Of a stretch of 64,000 nucleotides of DNA, positions 46,575 to 56,476 are shown one piece after another; position 1 is the first letter of the stretch, and each line of letters opens with the position of its first letter. The position numbers and the translations under genes were made by a program. The notes under the pieces are model-generated. The model was not told where the DNA came from. It did not search any database and saw nothing but the letters and a program-made list of their open reading frames with translations. The DNA comes from Methylococcaceae bacterium UBA6146 (GTDB lineage: Bacteria > Pseudomonadota > Gammaproteobacteria > Methylococcales > Methylomonadaceae), in assembly GCA_002422395.1 (NCBI GenBank), contig DIUY01000001.1, positions 186,001 through 250,000 on the forward strand, given 5' to 3'.

Positions 46575-49500
46575 TCACTTACCCCAACGGCTACGGCATT
46601 CATCACCATTAAACAAACCTGCCAATTCCTCAACTAACGTCAACTGCGGTCTGTCCTGATACACCCCGCTCATCGCCACACTCGGTTGCATCCCGCGTAC
46701 GAACAAATAACGCACGCCGCCAAAATGCGTTTCATAATCGTAATCGGGCAGGCGGTTTTGCAGATAACGGTGCAGGACGACGGTGTACAGCCAGTATTGC
46801 AGGCCGTAGTTGTGTTCGCGCATGGCGTGGGTGAGGGTTTCCGGCGCGTAGTCCGGCAGGCTGTTGGTTTTATAGTCCATGACATAGTACCGGCCTTGAT
46901 AGGCGCAGACCAAGTCGATAAAACCAGTCAGGAATCCGCACATGACTTTGCTACTTAACGGTTGATAAGCGGGGGAGTTTTCTAAAATGGCGTTAATTTG
47001 GCGGGCATCCATCGTCTGCATTGCCAGATAAAACGGCATTTCTTTCAAACATTGGCTGTCGGGCAGGTTCATCAGGCAAAAATCCGTATCGGTTGCTGAC
47101 AGCGGCGTGGTCACGGCGGCTTGTAGAAGATCATCCAAAAGGCTGGGCTGTTCCAGTTTTAGGCCGTAACGCAGACAGGCTTTTCCCCGCTGTGCGGTTA
47201 TATCTTTGCGCTGAGCCAAATCCAGGAAATTTGTGTTTTCTAATAAATCATGCACGACATTGCCGGTGTGTGCGCCGCGCGGCAATTCGGCCAGCAATTT
47301 TTCGGGCGGCACCGGTTCTTCCCGCGCCTTGTCCTCAGGCAATTCCGGCGCATCCGTCAGGCTTAATGCCGATAAGGCGGTGTAGCTGCTCATCTGCCAG
47401 CGCGTGTATAACGGCCTTTTCTGGGTTCTGGCTTGTAAGTCCTGAACGGTGGACTGGGGTTGATAATGACCTGCGGTTTGTCCTGGCACTGTCAGCAACT
47501 GATAGGCAAAGGCGGCATCGGATTGTTCGCTGAAACCTTTTAGCTTTACTTGTTGCGCGGCAAAGTCGGCGTCGGCAAATTCCAGCAAATAGGCCATTGC
47601 CGAATCATTGGCTTTATCAGCTGAACGCACGTCGGCCCAGACGAGATAGCAACGGTATTTGGTACGGGTCACCGCCACATAAAACACGCGCAAATCCTCT
47701 GCCAGCTCTTCCATTAACGCCTGGCTGCGATGTTGCTCAAAGGCTTCAGAACCTAAATCGGCAATCATGCGTCCTTGGTGATGGCAGGTAATCAGCTGTT
47801 GCTCACTGTTTAGGTGCGGATTGCGCTGCCATAGATAAGGGCAGAACACGAGCGGATATTCCAAGCCTTTGGCGCGGTGCATGGTGACGATATTGACGGC
47901 GTCTTCGTCAGTTTCCAAGCGCAACAACTGTTCTTCGGCGTTGGTTTTATGGCGCATCGCTTTGGTGATTGCGCCATGTAGCCAGTCCAAGGTTTTATTG
48001 ATGCCCAGATGCCCGTCCACCGCCGCCTGCTGCACCAGCTCAATGACATGGTGCAGATTGGTCAAGCGCCGTTCCGCCAGCCCAGTTGCCGCCACATGCG
48101 CCCTGACGTTTTCTTGTGCTAGCAAATGGTGCATCATCGCCATCAGCCCCGCACTCTGCCACTCCTGAAAATAGCCTAAAAAACGGGACATCCAGGCATC
48201 GAGTTCGGTTTCGTTATTAATGGTTTGATACAGTGCCTGCCCATCCAGCCCAAACCAGTTAAGCGCCAGCATTTCTTTAAGCAGCCCGATATTGCCCGGA
48301 TGCGCCACAGCCTGCAATACGGCGTATAAGTCGGCGGCTTCCTGAGCGGTGAACACGGAGGTGGTGTTGTTTAACACCGACGGCACACCAACCGCCCGCA
48401 GCCCTGCGTGGTATTCCTGTGCTTGTTGGTTGGTCCTGACCAGAATGGCAATGTCTTGCGGCTGTAGTTTGCGCGTAACTTCGAGGCTGTCTTGCTTGCT
48501 TGCCAACGTGAAATTGCCGTTGAGCAACTTCACCACCTCATTAATAACGGCAACCCTGATTTCTTCGGCGGCCTTGCCTGCCGTCCAATAACCTTTGCTA
48601 CCGTCACCCGGCGGCAATTGCCAGAGCATCATCGGCGCTAACGCACGGCCTGCTTGCTGCAACACGCCGTCTTCAACCGATAAGGCGGGCTTTACGTCTT
48701 TAAACTCCAAGTCATTGAGCAAAAAAGCCTGCCGCCGTTTAAACAGCGCATTGACAGCACTGACCAAGTGCGGATGCGAACGCCAATTTTTGCCTAGCGT
48801 GTATTGATGTTCGGCCTGTTTTTGTGCCTCCAGATACGAATAAATATCGGCGCCACGAAATTTGTAAATGGCTTGCTTAGGATCGCCAATTAAGTACAAA
48901 TATTGGCTGGGCGCGGCAAATAGTGAGGAAAAGATAAACCACTGGCTTTGGTCGGTGTCCTGAAACTCATCAATTAAAGCGGCCTTAAAACGCTGTTGCA
49001 GTTGGGCGACCAGTAACGCGCTTTTTTCCCCCTGCAAGGTTTCAGACAAGCGGCTGATCAAATCATCAAACGACAACACATTAAGCTGTTGCAACCGTTT
49101 GTCCAATTCGGTGCGCAAAGATTCCAACAAGGCACGGCGCAACATTAGGGACAGCTGTCTGAAAACCTCGGCCAACACATCGAACGCGGCGGTATTGACC
49201 GTCAAGGTGTTGAGGTAGCCGGTTTTTTTATCGCCTTTGAGTTTGCGGCCATCAAGGCCATCCAATAATCCGCCGCCCGTCAACAGCACCAAGCACTCGG
49301 CATCAGGAAGTTGTGGCGTGTCGCCCCGCAACCAGCGGCTTAGCGCGGGCGCCAAACGTGTGAATGTCTCGACATATCTGGGTTTAAATTTGCCTTCGTC
49401 AAACCGGGCGGACAGCTCAGTTATGGCCTGCGCTAACGCTGGCTGTGCGGCATCGGCGGCGTTTTTTAACATCGCCAGACAGTTGTCAAGATCATCGTGT

Positions 49501-50105
49501 TCAGGGTAGACAGTGATATGGGCGGCAATAAAATCGACGCTCGCCAGCAAGGCATCGGGGGTTTTGTAGTCGGCTGTCAGCACCGCCACTTCCCAAGCCG
49601 TGCGCGGGTAAATCTGCCGCCGCCAAAAATCATCGGCGCAGGCCTGTTTGATTGAGGCCAGATCGCCTGTCAATTCGGCATCAAACAAGTGCCCGCTTTC
49701 CAGTGCGTGTTCCCTTAACACGCGTTGGCAAAAGCCGTGTATGGTAAAAACACTGGCTTGGTCAATATCCAACAACACCCGTTCAACCCGCTGTTTAACC
49801 AGTTCGAGGTCAATGGACAATCCGGCCAGCCAGCGGATGACGTTGCTATCAATACCCTCAGAATGCCCGGCCAATGCCCTTCTGGCTTCTGCCAATCTGG
49901 CCCGCACCCGCTCCTTAAGCTCTTCGGTTGCCGCTTTGGTGAACGTGACCACCAACAATTCATCAATGCTCATGCCCAATTCGCCCACAAAGCGCAGCAC
50001 CAGCATGGCAATGGCGTAAGTTTTGCCAGTGCCGGCGCTGGCTTCAATCAGGTTTACGCCTAAGCGGAGTTGGGTTTGTACGGGGTCGAAAGGAAGGGTG
50101 TTCAT
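46575..50105 (-). CDS. recB: Exodeoxyribonuclease V β subunit RecB
   Basis: 1176 residues, equal to Escherichia RecB within a few residues. SF1A helicase with Walker A ASAGTGKTYAIAMLVLRF near the N-terminus, LLVVTFTKAATEELKERVRA, Walker B-type ALIDEFQDTDQSQW, and NIVTMHRAKGLEYPLVF. The C-terminal nuclease has VMDYKTNSLPDYAP. It acts with RecC and RecD in double-strand break repair and degradation of foreign DNA. recC and recD are not in the window, unlike the common recC-recB-recD order. Confidence 0.97.
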   Translation of the reverse strand: MNTLPFDPVQTQLRLGVNLIEASAGTGKTYAIAMLVLRFVGELGMSIDELLVVTFTKAATEELKERVRARLAEARRALAGHSEGIDSNVIRWLAGLSIDLELVKQRVERVLLDIDQASVFTIHGFCQRVLREHALESGHLFDAELTGDLASIKQACADDFWRRQIYPRTAWEVAVLTADYKTPDALLASVDFIAAHITVYPEHDDLDNCLAMLKNAADAAQPALAQAITELSARFDEGKFKPRYVETFTRLAPALSRWLRGDTPQLPDAECLVLLTGGGLLDGLDGRKLKGDKKTGYLNTLTVNTAAFDVLAEVFRQLSLMLRRALLESLRTELDKRLQQLNVLSFDDLISRLSETLQGEKSALLVAQLQQRFKAALIDEFQDTDQSQWFIFSSLFAAPSQYLYLIGDPKQAIYKFRGADIYSYLEAQKQAEHQYTLGKNWRSHPHLVSAVNALFKRRQAFLLNDLEFKDVKPALSVEDGVLQQAGRALAPMMLWQLPPGDGSKGYWTAGKAAEEIRVAVINEVVKLLNGNFTLASKQDSLEVTRKLQPQDIAILVRTNQQAQEYHAGLRAVGVPSVLNNTTSVFTAQEAADLYAVLQAVAHPGNIGLLKEMLALNWFGLDGQALYQTINNETELDAWMSRFLGYFQEWQSAGLMAMMHHLLAQENVRAHVAATGLAERRLTNLHHVIELVQQAAVDGHLGINKTLDWLHGAITKAMRHKTNAEEQLLRLETDEDAVNIVTMHRAKGLEYPLVFCPYLWQRNPHLNSEQQLITCHHQGRMIADLGSEAFEQHRSQALMEELAEDLRVFYVAVTRTKYRCYLVWADVRSADKANDSAMAYLLEFADADFAAQQVKLKGFSEQSDAAFAYQLLTVPGQTAGHYQPQSTVQDLQARTQKRPLYTRWQMSSYTALSALSLTDAPELPEDKAREEPVPPEKLLAELPRGAHTGNVVHDLLENTNFLDLAQRKDITAQRGKACLRYGLKLEQPSLLDDLLQAAVTTPLSATDTDFCLMNLPDSQCLKEMPFYLAMQTMDARQINAILENSPAYQPLSSKVMCGFLTGFIDLVCAYQGRYYVMDYKTNSLPDYAPETLTHAMREHNYGLQYWLYTVVLHRYLQNRLPDYDYETHFGGVRYLFVRGMQPSVAMSGVYQDRPQLTLVEELAGLFNGDECRSRWGK

Positions 50106-50196
50106 TTGGCTTAGTTGCTTAGGAATGTTCGGGAAATGGCTTCGTGCATTTTAAGGAAGACCTTCCAGGTTTTTAAAACATGGAAGGTCTAGGGGA

Positions 50197-50664
50197 TTAA
50201 AGCCCCAATCCGCTCAAGCCCAAATGGTCGTCAGGACGCCGCCCTAGCGGCCAATGGAACAGGCGCTCCTCCGCACTGATCGGCAAATCGTTGATGCTGG
50301 CAAAGCGCCGCCGCATCAGGCCGGCATCGTTAAATTCCCAGTTTTCGTTGCCGTAACTGCGGAACCACCGACCGCCATCATCATGCCATTCATACGCAAA
50401 ACGCACAGCAATCCGGTTGCCGGTAAACGCCCACAATTCCTTGATTAGCCGATAATCCAACTCCTTCGCCCATTTATTTTGCAAAAAGGCATGCACTCCA
50501 TCACGGCCTTGCGGAAATTCGGCCCGGTTGCGCCAACAGGTGTCGGCGGTATAAACCTGCACAACACGGTCAGGATCGCGGCTATTCCAAGCATCTTCGG
50601 CCATCCGCACTTTTTGCCTGGCGGTCTCAATGGTGAAAGGCGGGAGGGGTGGTTTGGTTTCCAT
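50197..50664 (-). CDS. DUF1348/SnoaL-like protein
   Basis: 155 residues from the ATG at 50664 (an in-frame TTG lies four codons before). The NTF2-like cone is seen in AEDAWNSRDPDRVVQVYTAD, then WRNRAEFPQGRDGVHAFL, and RFAYEWHDDGGRWFRSYGNE, typical of DUF1348. Function unknown in bacteria. Confidence 0.88.
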   Translation of the reverse strand: METKPPLPPFTIETARQKVRMAEDAWNSRDPDRVVQVYTADTCWRNRAEFPQGRDGVHAFLQNKWAKELDYRLIKELWAFTGNRIAVRFAYEWHDDGGRWFRSYGNENWEFNDAGLMRRRFASINDLPISAEERLFHWPLGRRPDDHLGLSGLGL

Positions 50665-51053
50665 GGTCTGTTCCAATTAAGTTTTAGGGGGTAATGGTTA
50701 ATTACTGACTATTCATTGACGACTGCCCGCCCTTACTTGCGCCCCAGAGGGTGAAGGACGCGTAGCCGTAGCGTTTTTAGCAGGATAACGGCTTGCTACA
50801 TTTTAGGGGAAATAGCCGGTGATTGGGTTTAAGCCTGCTTTTAGCACAGGCCGGCCGCACTTGTCATTAGCAAGCGTTTAAATTTGTACGTTATCATAGC
50901 CAGATTATTGGCAATACCCCCTCTGCACGAACGCCGGAAACACGGGTTTTCGCTAGCGCCACAACCCGCTTATTCCGGCCTACCATTGTGAGGCGTTCAT
51001 GGAGGACAGTAATGTGCCGCCACCCAAAATCATAACCTAATGGAGATATGCTC
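50665..51053. other. Intergenic region before corA
   Basis: 389 bp between divergently oriented genes; no gene found. The 70 bp before corA contain GTGAGGC and ATGGAGGACAG, which recall parts of M-box (Mg riboswitch) sequences, but I cannot fold a full aptamer. Confidence 0.4.
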
Positions 51054-52007
51054 ATGCTGAGATTATTTAATATCAACGACGATGGAATGCTGAAGGAGCA
51101 AATCCTGCCCGAAAACCTGTTTGACCAGCCGATTGAGGCCGCCTGGATTGATGCCCACGACCCTAGCGATGAAGAACGTGCGCAATTGCAGGCATTTTTA
51201 CACACTAATTTGCCGGAATCGGATGACGTTGAAGAAATCGAATCATCCGCCCGTTATTTTGCCGACAACACCGGCATTCATGTGCGCTCGCTGTTCCTTT
51301 CCCAAAGCGAAGGGCGGCACCATACCGCAACCGTGGCGTTTTTTTTGCAGGATGAACGTTTGCTTACCTTGCGTGAAGGCGATTTGGCGGATTTTCGCCT
51401 GCTACGGATGCGGGCCCGACGCGGGCAAATCGAAGTGCATTCCCCACAGGAGTTGCTGGTCACGATATTTGACCAAAAAGTCGAAAATCTGGCGGACAAT
51501 CTGGAAGACATCCACCGTAAGCTTGAAGACGTCAGTTATCTGGTGCTGGAAGAAATTGATTCCGACCTTGAAGACGCCATCGACCAGCTTGCCAAACTGG
51601 AGGACAGCAACGGCAAAATCCGTTTATGCCTGATGGACACCCAGCGCTCGATTGCCTTTTTGCAACGGCATTTGCGTGAATATCCCGAACTTCAGGAAAT
51701 CGCCCGTGAAATCATGCGTGACGTGGACACGCTGATGACCCACACGACGTTTCTGTTCGACAAGATCAATTTTTTGATGGACTCGACCCAAGGCTTCATC
51801 AATATTGCCCAAAATAAGATCATCAAGATTTTCTCCATCGCCGCCGTGGTGTTTCTGCCGCCCACGCTGGTCGCCAGTATTTATGGCATGAATTTCCAAC
51901 ACATGCCTGAACTCAACATGCGGCTAGGCTATCCCGGCGCACTGGCAATCATGTTGCTGGCAGGGATTGCGCCGTATTGGATATTTAAGCGTAAGGGTTG
52001 GTTGTAA
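51054..52007 (+). CDS. corA: CorA-family magnesium/divalent-cation transporter
   Basis: 317 residues. A long acidic cytoplasmic N-terminus, then two C-terminal membrane helices with the signature YGMNF (SIYGMNFQHMPE). I begin at 51054 because GGAG lies eight bases before it; an ATG at 51048 lies too close. Uptake of Mg through a homopentameric pore. Confidence 0.95.
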   Translation: MLRLFNINDDGMLKEQILPENLFDQPIEAAWIDAHDPSDEERAQLQAFLHTNLPESDDVEEIESSARYFADNTGIHVRSLFLSQSEGRHHTATVAFFLQDERLLTLREGDLADFRLLRMRARRGQIEVHSPQELLVTIFDQKVENLADNLEDIHRKLEDVSYLVLEEIDSDLEDAIDQLAKLEDSNGKIRLCLMDTQRSIAFLQRHLREYPELQEIAREIMRDVDTLMTHTTFLFDKINFLMDSTQGFINIAQNKIIKIFSIAAVVFLPPTLVASIYGMNFQHMPELNMRLGYPGALAIMLLAGIAPYWIFKRKGWL

Positions 52008-52092
52008 GATGTTGTAGATTGGGGGGCGAACCCCAATACGTTTGTGTTTGTTTAGCGCATAAAGCGTCCTATCAGAAACTCCGCAAAACCGC

Positions 52093-53598
52093 CTATTTAG
52101 GCTCAAAAACCATCAAATAACCGCAGTGGTCGGAAACCCTGCCGTAATCCTGTTCCGTAAACAGCATTCTTGCTGACGTGGCACGCAGGTCTGAGTTTTT
52201 GTTCATGAACACATAATCGATGCGGTAATCATTACCGGCGTATTGTTGCCAATAAGGGTCATCGACGCGGTAGTTTTTTTCTGTCTGTCCGCCTGTTTTG
52301 GCGTCCACATACTGGTCGGTGTATTCGTTGGTCTCAAGCACCAAATGATAGCCGCTGGAACCGGCTGTCACATTAAAATCACCGCAGAGCAGCGTGGCGC
52401 GGACATTTGCGGTCTGTTTAGACGCCGCCCAGTCCCGCAAGCGGTTGAATTGTATGGAAAAACCGTTTTCCCACCAGCTTAAATGCGTGGAGAAAACATT
52501 GACTGCGCCCATGTAAGGGATATGGATTTGCGCCATGACGGCTTTTCTGGAGTGGATGTTGTAGGCGTCATGGCTGTCTGAGACGTAACGGGCATCATGG
52601 CGGGACAACGGGTAGCGGCTTAAAATGGCGACGCCTTCGCGGTAGCGGTCAAAGCCCAGATGCGCCCAGTCGGTGTGGATATGGTAGGGTTTGGCAAGCC
52701 GGTCGTTGATTATTTTGACGGCATTGGAGTTCCAGTCGCCCATGCCGTTGTTCCAGTTTTCCGCCACTTCCTGAAAACAAACGACATCGACTTCCAACTC
52801 ATCAATCGCTTTGGCGATTTGCGAAAACTTATAATCTTGGTTGTCTTCCTGGTAGCAATGCAGGTTGAGGATCATGACATTTAACGGCTTGTGGGAGGCT
52901 GTGTAATTGTTGCCGTAGTTGTTGTCCCAGACCGTCTGTTCGCGGTTTTCACAGCCAATCGTGTACTGTAACCGGAAGGCGTTATTGATTTTTAGCGAAC
53001 CCTGCCAAATCTGATACCCGTATTGGTTGGGGTTTCTGGCATAGCTTCGCGCTGTGGCGTCCCAATAGTTCCTTTTGAAATGGCAAGGCGTTTTATGGGT
53101 ATGTTGCCAGTTGTCCGTCGTCCAGTGGATAACGACTTTTTTGGCGTCTAGGCCTTTGGCCACCGCCACCGTGATAGGCACATATTTCTGGCCATTCTTG
53201 AGCTGGCCAGCAAAGCCGATGTTCTGCACTGGCCGTGCATGGACCACCTTAACGCCCGAATCGGCCTGGCTGAAATAATTCAGGCCAAGTTTGTTATCCC
53301 AATATTCAGCCCCCCGCGTCCGGTAGCGCAAACCAAACTGGACATTGCCGGGCAAGGATTTGTCGGCGCCTGGATGAAAGGTCGCCTGAGCCTGCCAATA
53401 TTCTTTGCCCTCCCCTAATTTGCTATGGAAAACTGCGGGCAACGTCTGCCATACACCATCCTCATCCGCCCAAATGACATCGACCTGTTTGTCATAGCCG
53501 ATATTTTCCACCGCCATAAAAAAAGTCAGTTGCTGTTGCAAGCCTCTTTTTTTGCGGGTGATGATGTTTTCTACATAGAGCAGCTGGATTTCAGCCAT
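52093..53598 (-). CDS. Tandem CBM21-like domains fused to endonuclease/exonuclease/phosphatase domain
   Basis: 501 residues. Residues about 25-105 (VENIGYDKQVDVIWADEDGV) and 135-235 (AKKVVIHWTTDNWQHT) both look like CBM21-type carbohydrate-binding β-sandwiches. Residues about 245-500 are an EEP domain: MILNLHCYQED, VVCFQEVAE (catalytic E), STHLSWW, LLCGDFNVTAG (GDFN) and YGRVSDHCGYLM (SDH). Catalytic residues are intact. No signal peptide. CBM21 domains usually anchor phosphatase regulators to glycogen; here the effector is DNase I/sphingomyelinase-like. Function unknown. Confidence 0.82.
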   Translation of the reverse strand: MAEIQLLYVENIITRKKRGLQQQLTFFMAVENIGYDKQVDVIWADEDGVWQTLPAVFHSKLGEGKEYWQAQATFHPGADKSLPGNVQFGLRYRTRGAEYWDNKLGLNYFSQADSGVKVVHARPVQNIGFAGQLKNGQKYVPITVAVAKGLDAKKVVIHWTTDNWQHTHKTPCHFKRNYWDATARSYARNPNQYGYQIWQGSLKINNAFRLQYTIGCENREQTVWDNNYGNNYTASHKPLNVMILNLHCYQEDNQDYKFSQIAKAIDELEVDVVCFQEVAENWNNGMGDWNSNAVKIINDRLAKPYHIHTDWAHLGFDRYREGVAILSRYPLSRHDARYVSDSHDAYNIHSRKAVMAQIHIPYMGAVNVFSTHLSWWENGFSIQFNRLRDWAASKQTANVRATLLCGDFNVTAGSSGYHLVLETNEYTDQYVDAKTGGQTEKNYRVDDPYWQQYAGNDYRIDYVFMNKNSDLRATSARMLFTEQDYGRVSDHCGYLMVFEPK

Positions 53599-53736
53599 GG
53601 TCTATCTCCCCCATAATAATAACGGCTCCGGGATATGCGCCTAACCGCCAGTTGTTTGGCAATCGGTAGTGGTTAAAACCTGAACAGTTTTTGAATAGCC
53701 CACATCATTGGGAAACAGCACGACTCTGCCCCATCA

Positions 53737-54696
53737 TTACGCCCGTTTAAGCTTCGGTTTTGCGGCGGTGTCCAGTGCGGCCCGAATCTGAGTGCCGACA
53801 GCGCAGGCAACGGGGGGAGGAAACGCATTGCCAATTTGCCGGTATGCTGAGGTTTTTTTACCGCTGAATTGCCAGTCATCAGGAAACCCCTGGATGCGTG
53901 CCGCCATACGGACAGTGAGGCGCGGCATACCCATGAAATCCTTTGTTGGCGGTTCGTCAGCTATGCCCATACCATCAACGCCCAAGGTAGCCCAAGCCTT
54001 TTTGGCCTTAGTTGGCCCAAGATCAGGGCCACCGTGTTTTTTACTTCCGCCCACTAAGGTAGGCGCTATATCACACGCCCGTTCTTGCCAATGCCTTGCG
54101 CCAAGCCAGCCCTTTTCGGCCATCAGGTCAAATAAGGCCTCGCCTACTGTTGGCGGTTTGGCGATAAGCGGTGACGGCCACACAAAGTACCCGGCCGCCT
54201 CCTTTTTTAACGCCACGAAAACAACCCGTGGCCGCAATTGGGGGACACCAAAATCACTGGCATTCAACAACCGCCACTCAGCGGCATAACCCATTTTTTT
54301 TAACTCGGCGATTATTTTTGTGCGGTATTCATCAAAAATGGCATCAAGCAGACCCCGCACATTTTCCAGCATGACCGCTTGCGGCTTACACTCCGAAACC
54401 AACCTAAGGGCTTCTGGAAAAAGGTCACGTTCATCTTGGCTGCCCAGCTGTTTACCCGCCTTTGAAAAAGGCGGACAAGGCACTCCACCCGCTAGCAGCT
54501 CAACACCTTGCCATTGTTCCGCTGAATAATGGCAAATGTCACCTTCTGTGACGTGCCAATGTTTCCGGTTGATCCGCAGGGTTTGGCAGGCGGGGGACTC
54601 AATTTCAACAAGGCTGACATGCTCAAACCCCGCCCGCTCCAGCCCAAGCGCCTGACCGCCGGCACCCGCGCATATTTCTATAGATTTCAATGACAT
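53737..54696 (-). CDS. DNA cytosine-5 methyltransferase (orphan)
   Basis: 319 residues. Motif I AGAGGQALGLERAGF, motif IV GGVPCPPFSKAGKQ with the catalytic PC, motif VI MLENVRG, motif VIII PQLRPRVVF, and motif X YRQIGNAFPPPVA. The target-recognition region is short (about 190-255). No restriction endonuclease or Vsr gene flanks it, so it is an orphan or a remnant of a restriction-modification system. The recognition site cannot be read from sequence. Confidence 0.95.
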   Translation of the reverse strand: MSLKSIEICAGAGGQALGLERAGFEHVSLVEIESPACQTLRINRKHWHVTEGDICHYSAEQWQGVELLAGGVPCPPFSKAGKQLGSQDERDLFPEALRLVSECKPQAVMLENVRGLLDAIFDEYRTKIIAELKKMGYAAEWRLLNASDFGVPQLRPRVVFVALKKEAAGYFVWPSPLIAKPPTVGEALFDLMAEKGWLGARHWQERACDIAPTLVGGSKKHGGPDLGPTKAKKAWATLGVDGMGIADEPPTKDFMGMPRLTVRMAARIQGFPDDWQFSGKKTSAYRQIGNAFPPPVACAVGTQIRAALDTAAKPKLKRA

Positions 54697-54824
54697 AATT
54701 TATTTTTTGGTGGGGTCATAGGAATTTCCGGTTGTTCTACGGCCGCAAAATTTTCCGGCCTAGCAATATTGTTGGCCATGAGGCCAGCTAAAAAAGCCCC
54801 TAGAGCCTGCCGGATGCCAGCCAA

Positions 54825-56471
54825 TCATTTTTTGGCTGGCTGGTAATCCCTAAAATCAATGTCGGGAAAAATAGTGTCCATGATCTCCAAGGCGGTCAAG
54901 TAACGTTCGTTAATTCTGTTCTTACGAATGCAATCGTGCAAATAGTTAAACCGGGCAAGATGGTCGGTGATGCGTTTTTTGGCATAGTCGATGGTTGTGC
55001 CGGATTTCATGATAAACGGCCAATCGGACGCTTGGGCCAGTAAAATGGAGCGGGCGGCTTGGTTTAAGGCCCGTTCTTGCAGCGGAGTGACGGCTAAGCC
55101 TTTAAGGTCGGTCGCCAGCTTTTCCATTTCTGCTTCGGCTTTGTGTAGCACCGGATAGATCCAGTCGTTCGTTTCATTAAGCCAATAACCGGAATAGCCT
55201 TCCGCCCCCCAACTTGAGGCTGACGGCGTGGCTATCTGATGCGTTGTGATTTGGGTTAAATAGTCGCTGCAACTGACCGTTTGGATGCTATTGCCAGTTT
55301 CGTCTGCCAGCCTAAGCACGGACTCCAGCCAGTGCGGGCCTTCAAACCACCAATGGCCAAATAGCTCGGCATCATAAGGGGCCACTATAATGGGTGTCCT
55401 ATCCATGCCCGCAGCCAAGCCATTAATATGCCGCTGGCGTTTGCGGATAAAGTCCTGGGCATGGGCGTAGGCTTTGGCCTGTGCTTGCTCCGGCTGGTAA
55501 ACCGCTTTGGCTTGGTCGCCGCCCGTCACGCGGTGATATTTGATGCCGGTGTTGATGCGGGTTTCGCCGTCGAGGATATACGGCGCAATATAGTCCAGTT
55601 CACAGTCAAAGCCGATGTCACGGTAATAATCGCGGTAATCAAAATCGCCGGGATAACCTTCTTGGGCGCTCCAGACTTGTTTTGATGATTCCGGGTCACG
55701 GGCAAAAGCGGCGACACCGTTGCCGCAGTCCAGCGGCGCATAAACGCCATTGCGGGGTGGCTCGCTAGCATCCATAAGGCCGTGGGTATCGACAAAAAAA
55801 TAGTTGATCCCAGCATCAGCCAGCAACTTTTCCAAGCCAGGATAATACGCGCATTCGGGCAACCAAAAACCAGTCGGGGCAAACCCCAGCGCCGCCTTAA
55901 AAGTGGCGATGCCAATGTTGATCTGGTTACGGACGGCAGTTTCGCTGACATTGAGCAACGGCAAAAAACCGTGCGTAGCGGCGCAGGTTATCAATTCGAG
56001 ATGGCCGGTATCATGATGTTTTTTGAACGCCGTGATTAAATCACACTGGTATTGCTCCTGATAGGTATGCAAGGCGTTCTGAAAAAATTGGCGGTATAGC
56101 CGCGCCAATTTTTGATAATCGGCTTGCCCAACAGTTCTGGCAATTTCTTTTTCAGCCAATTCAATGCGTTGTTGCAGATACTTTAAGTATCTCGCTTGCA
56201 ACAAGTCATCACGCAACATGGTGATAAGCGGCGGCGACAGCGACAAGGTCAGCCGGTACGCCACGTTGTCTTGCGCCAACCGGTCAAGCACACCAATTAA
56301 GGGGATATAGCATTCCGTCAGGGCTTCAAACAGCCAGTTTTCTTCAAAAAAACTTTCGTGTTCGGGATGCCGCACATACGGAAGATGGGCATGCAGGATA
56401 ATGCTGAGAAACCCTTGCTTATCTGGGTTTTGGCTAGATGCATGCACAATGGGGTGGACTTTTTTTTTCAT
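54825..56471 (-). CDS. GH57-family 1,4-α-glucan branching-type enzyme
   Basis: 548 residues. GH57 signatures: LHAHLPYVRHPEHESFFEE at the N-terminus, GFWLPECAYYPGLE with the nucleophile glutamate, and APYDAELFGHWWFEGP with the acid aspartate. The C-terminal helical bundle (about 415-548) is the DUF1957 region of branching enzymes. It makes α-1,6 branches in glycogen-like polymer. The DUF4912 gene lies 5 bp upstream. Confidence 0.92.
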   Translation of the reverse strand: MKKKVHPIVHASSQNPDKQGFLSIILHAHLPYVRHPEHESFFEENWLFEALTECYIPLIGVLDRLAQDNVAYRLTLSLSPPLITMLRDDLLQARYLKYLQQRIELAEKEIARTVGQADYQKLARLYRQFFQNALHTYQEQYQCDLITAFKKHHDTGHLELITCAATHGFLPLLNVSETAVRNQINIGIATFKAALGFAPTGFWLPECAYYPGLEKLLADAGINYFFVDTHGLMDASEPPRNGVYAPLDCGNGVAAFARDPESSKQVWSAQEGYPGDFDYRDYYRDIGFDCELDYIAPYILDGETRINTGIKYHRVTGGDQAKAVYQPEQAQAKAYAHAQDFIRKRQRHINGLAAGMDRTPIIVAPYDAELFGHWWFEGPHWLESVLRLADETGNSIQTVSCSDYLTQITTHQIATPSASSWGAEGYSGYWLNETNDWIYPVLHKAEAEMEKLATDLKGLAVTPLQERALNQAARSILLAQASDWPFIMKSGTTIDYAKKRITDHLARFNYLHDCIRKNRINERYLTALEIMDTIFPDIDFRDYQPAKK

Positions 56472-56476
56472 TACGG

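Noticed and set aside
50930..51053. M-box magnesium riboswitch before corA
   Set aside because: Only short pieces (GTGAGGC, ATGGAGGACAG) match; the conserved loops and order of helices could not be drawn.
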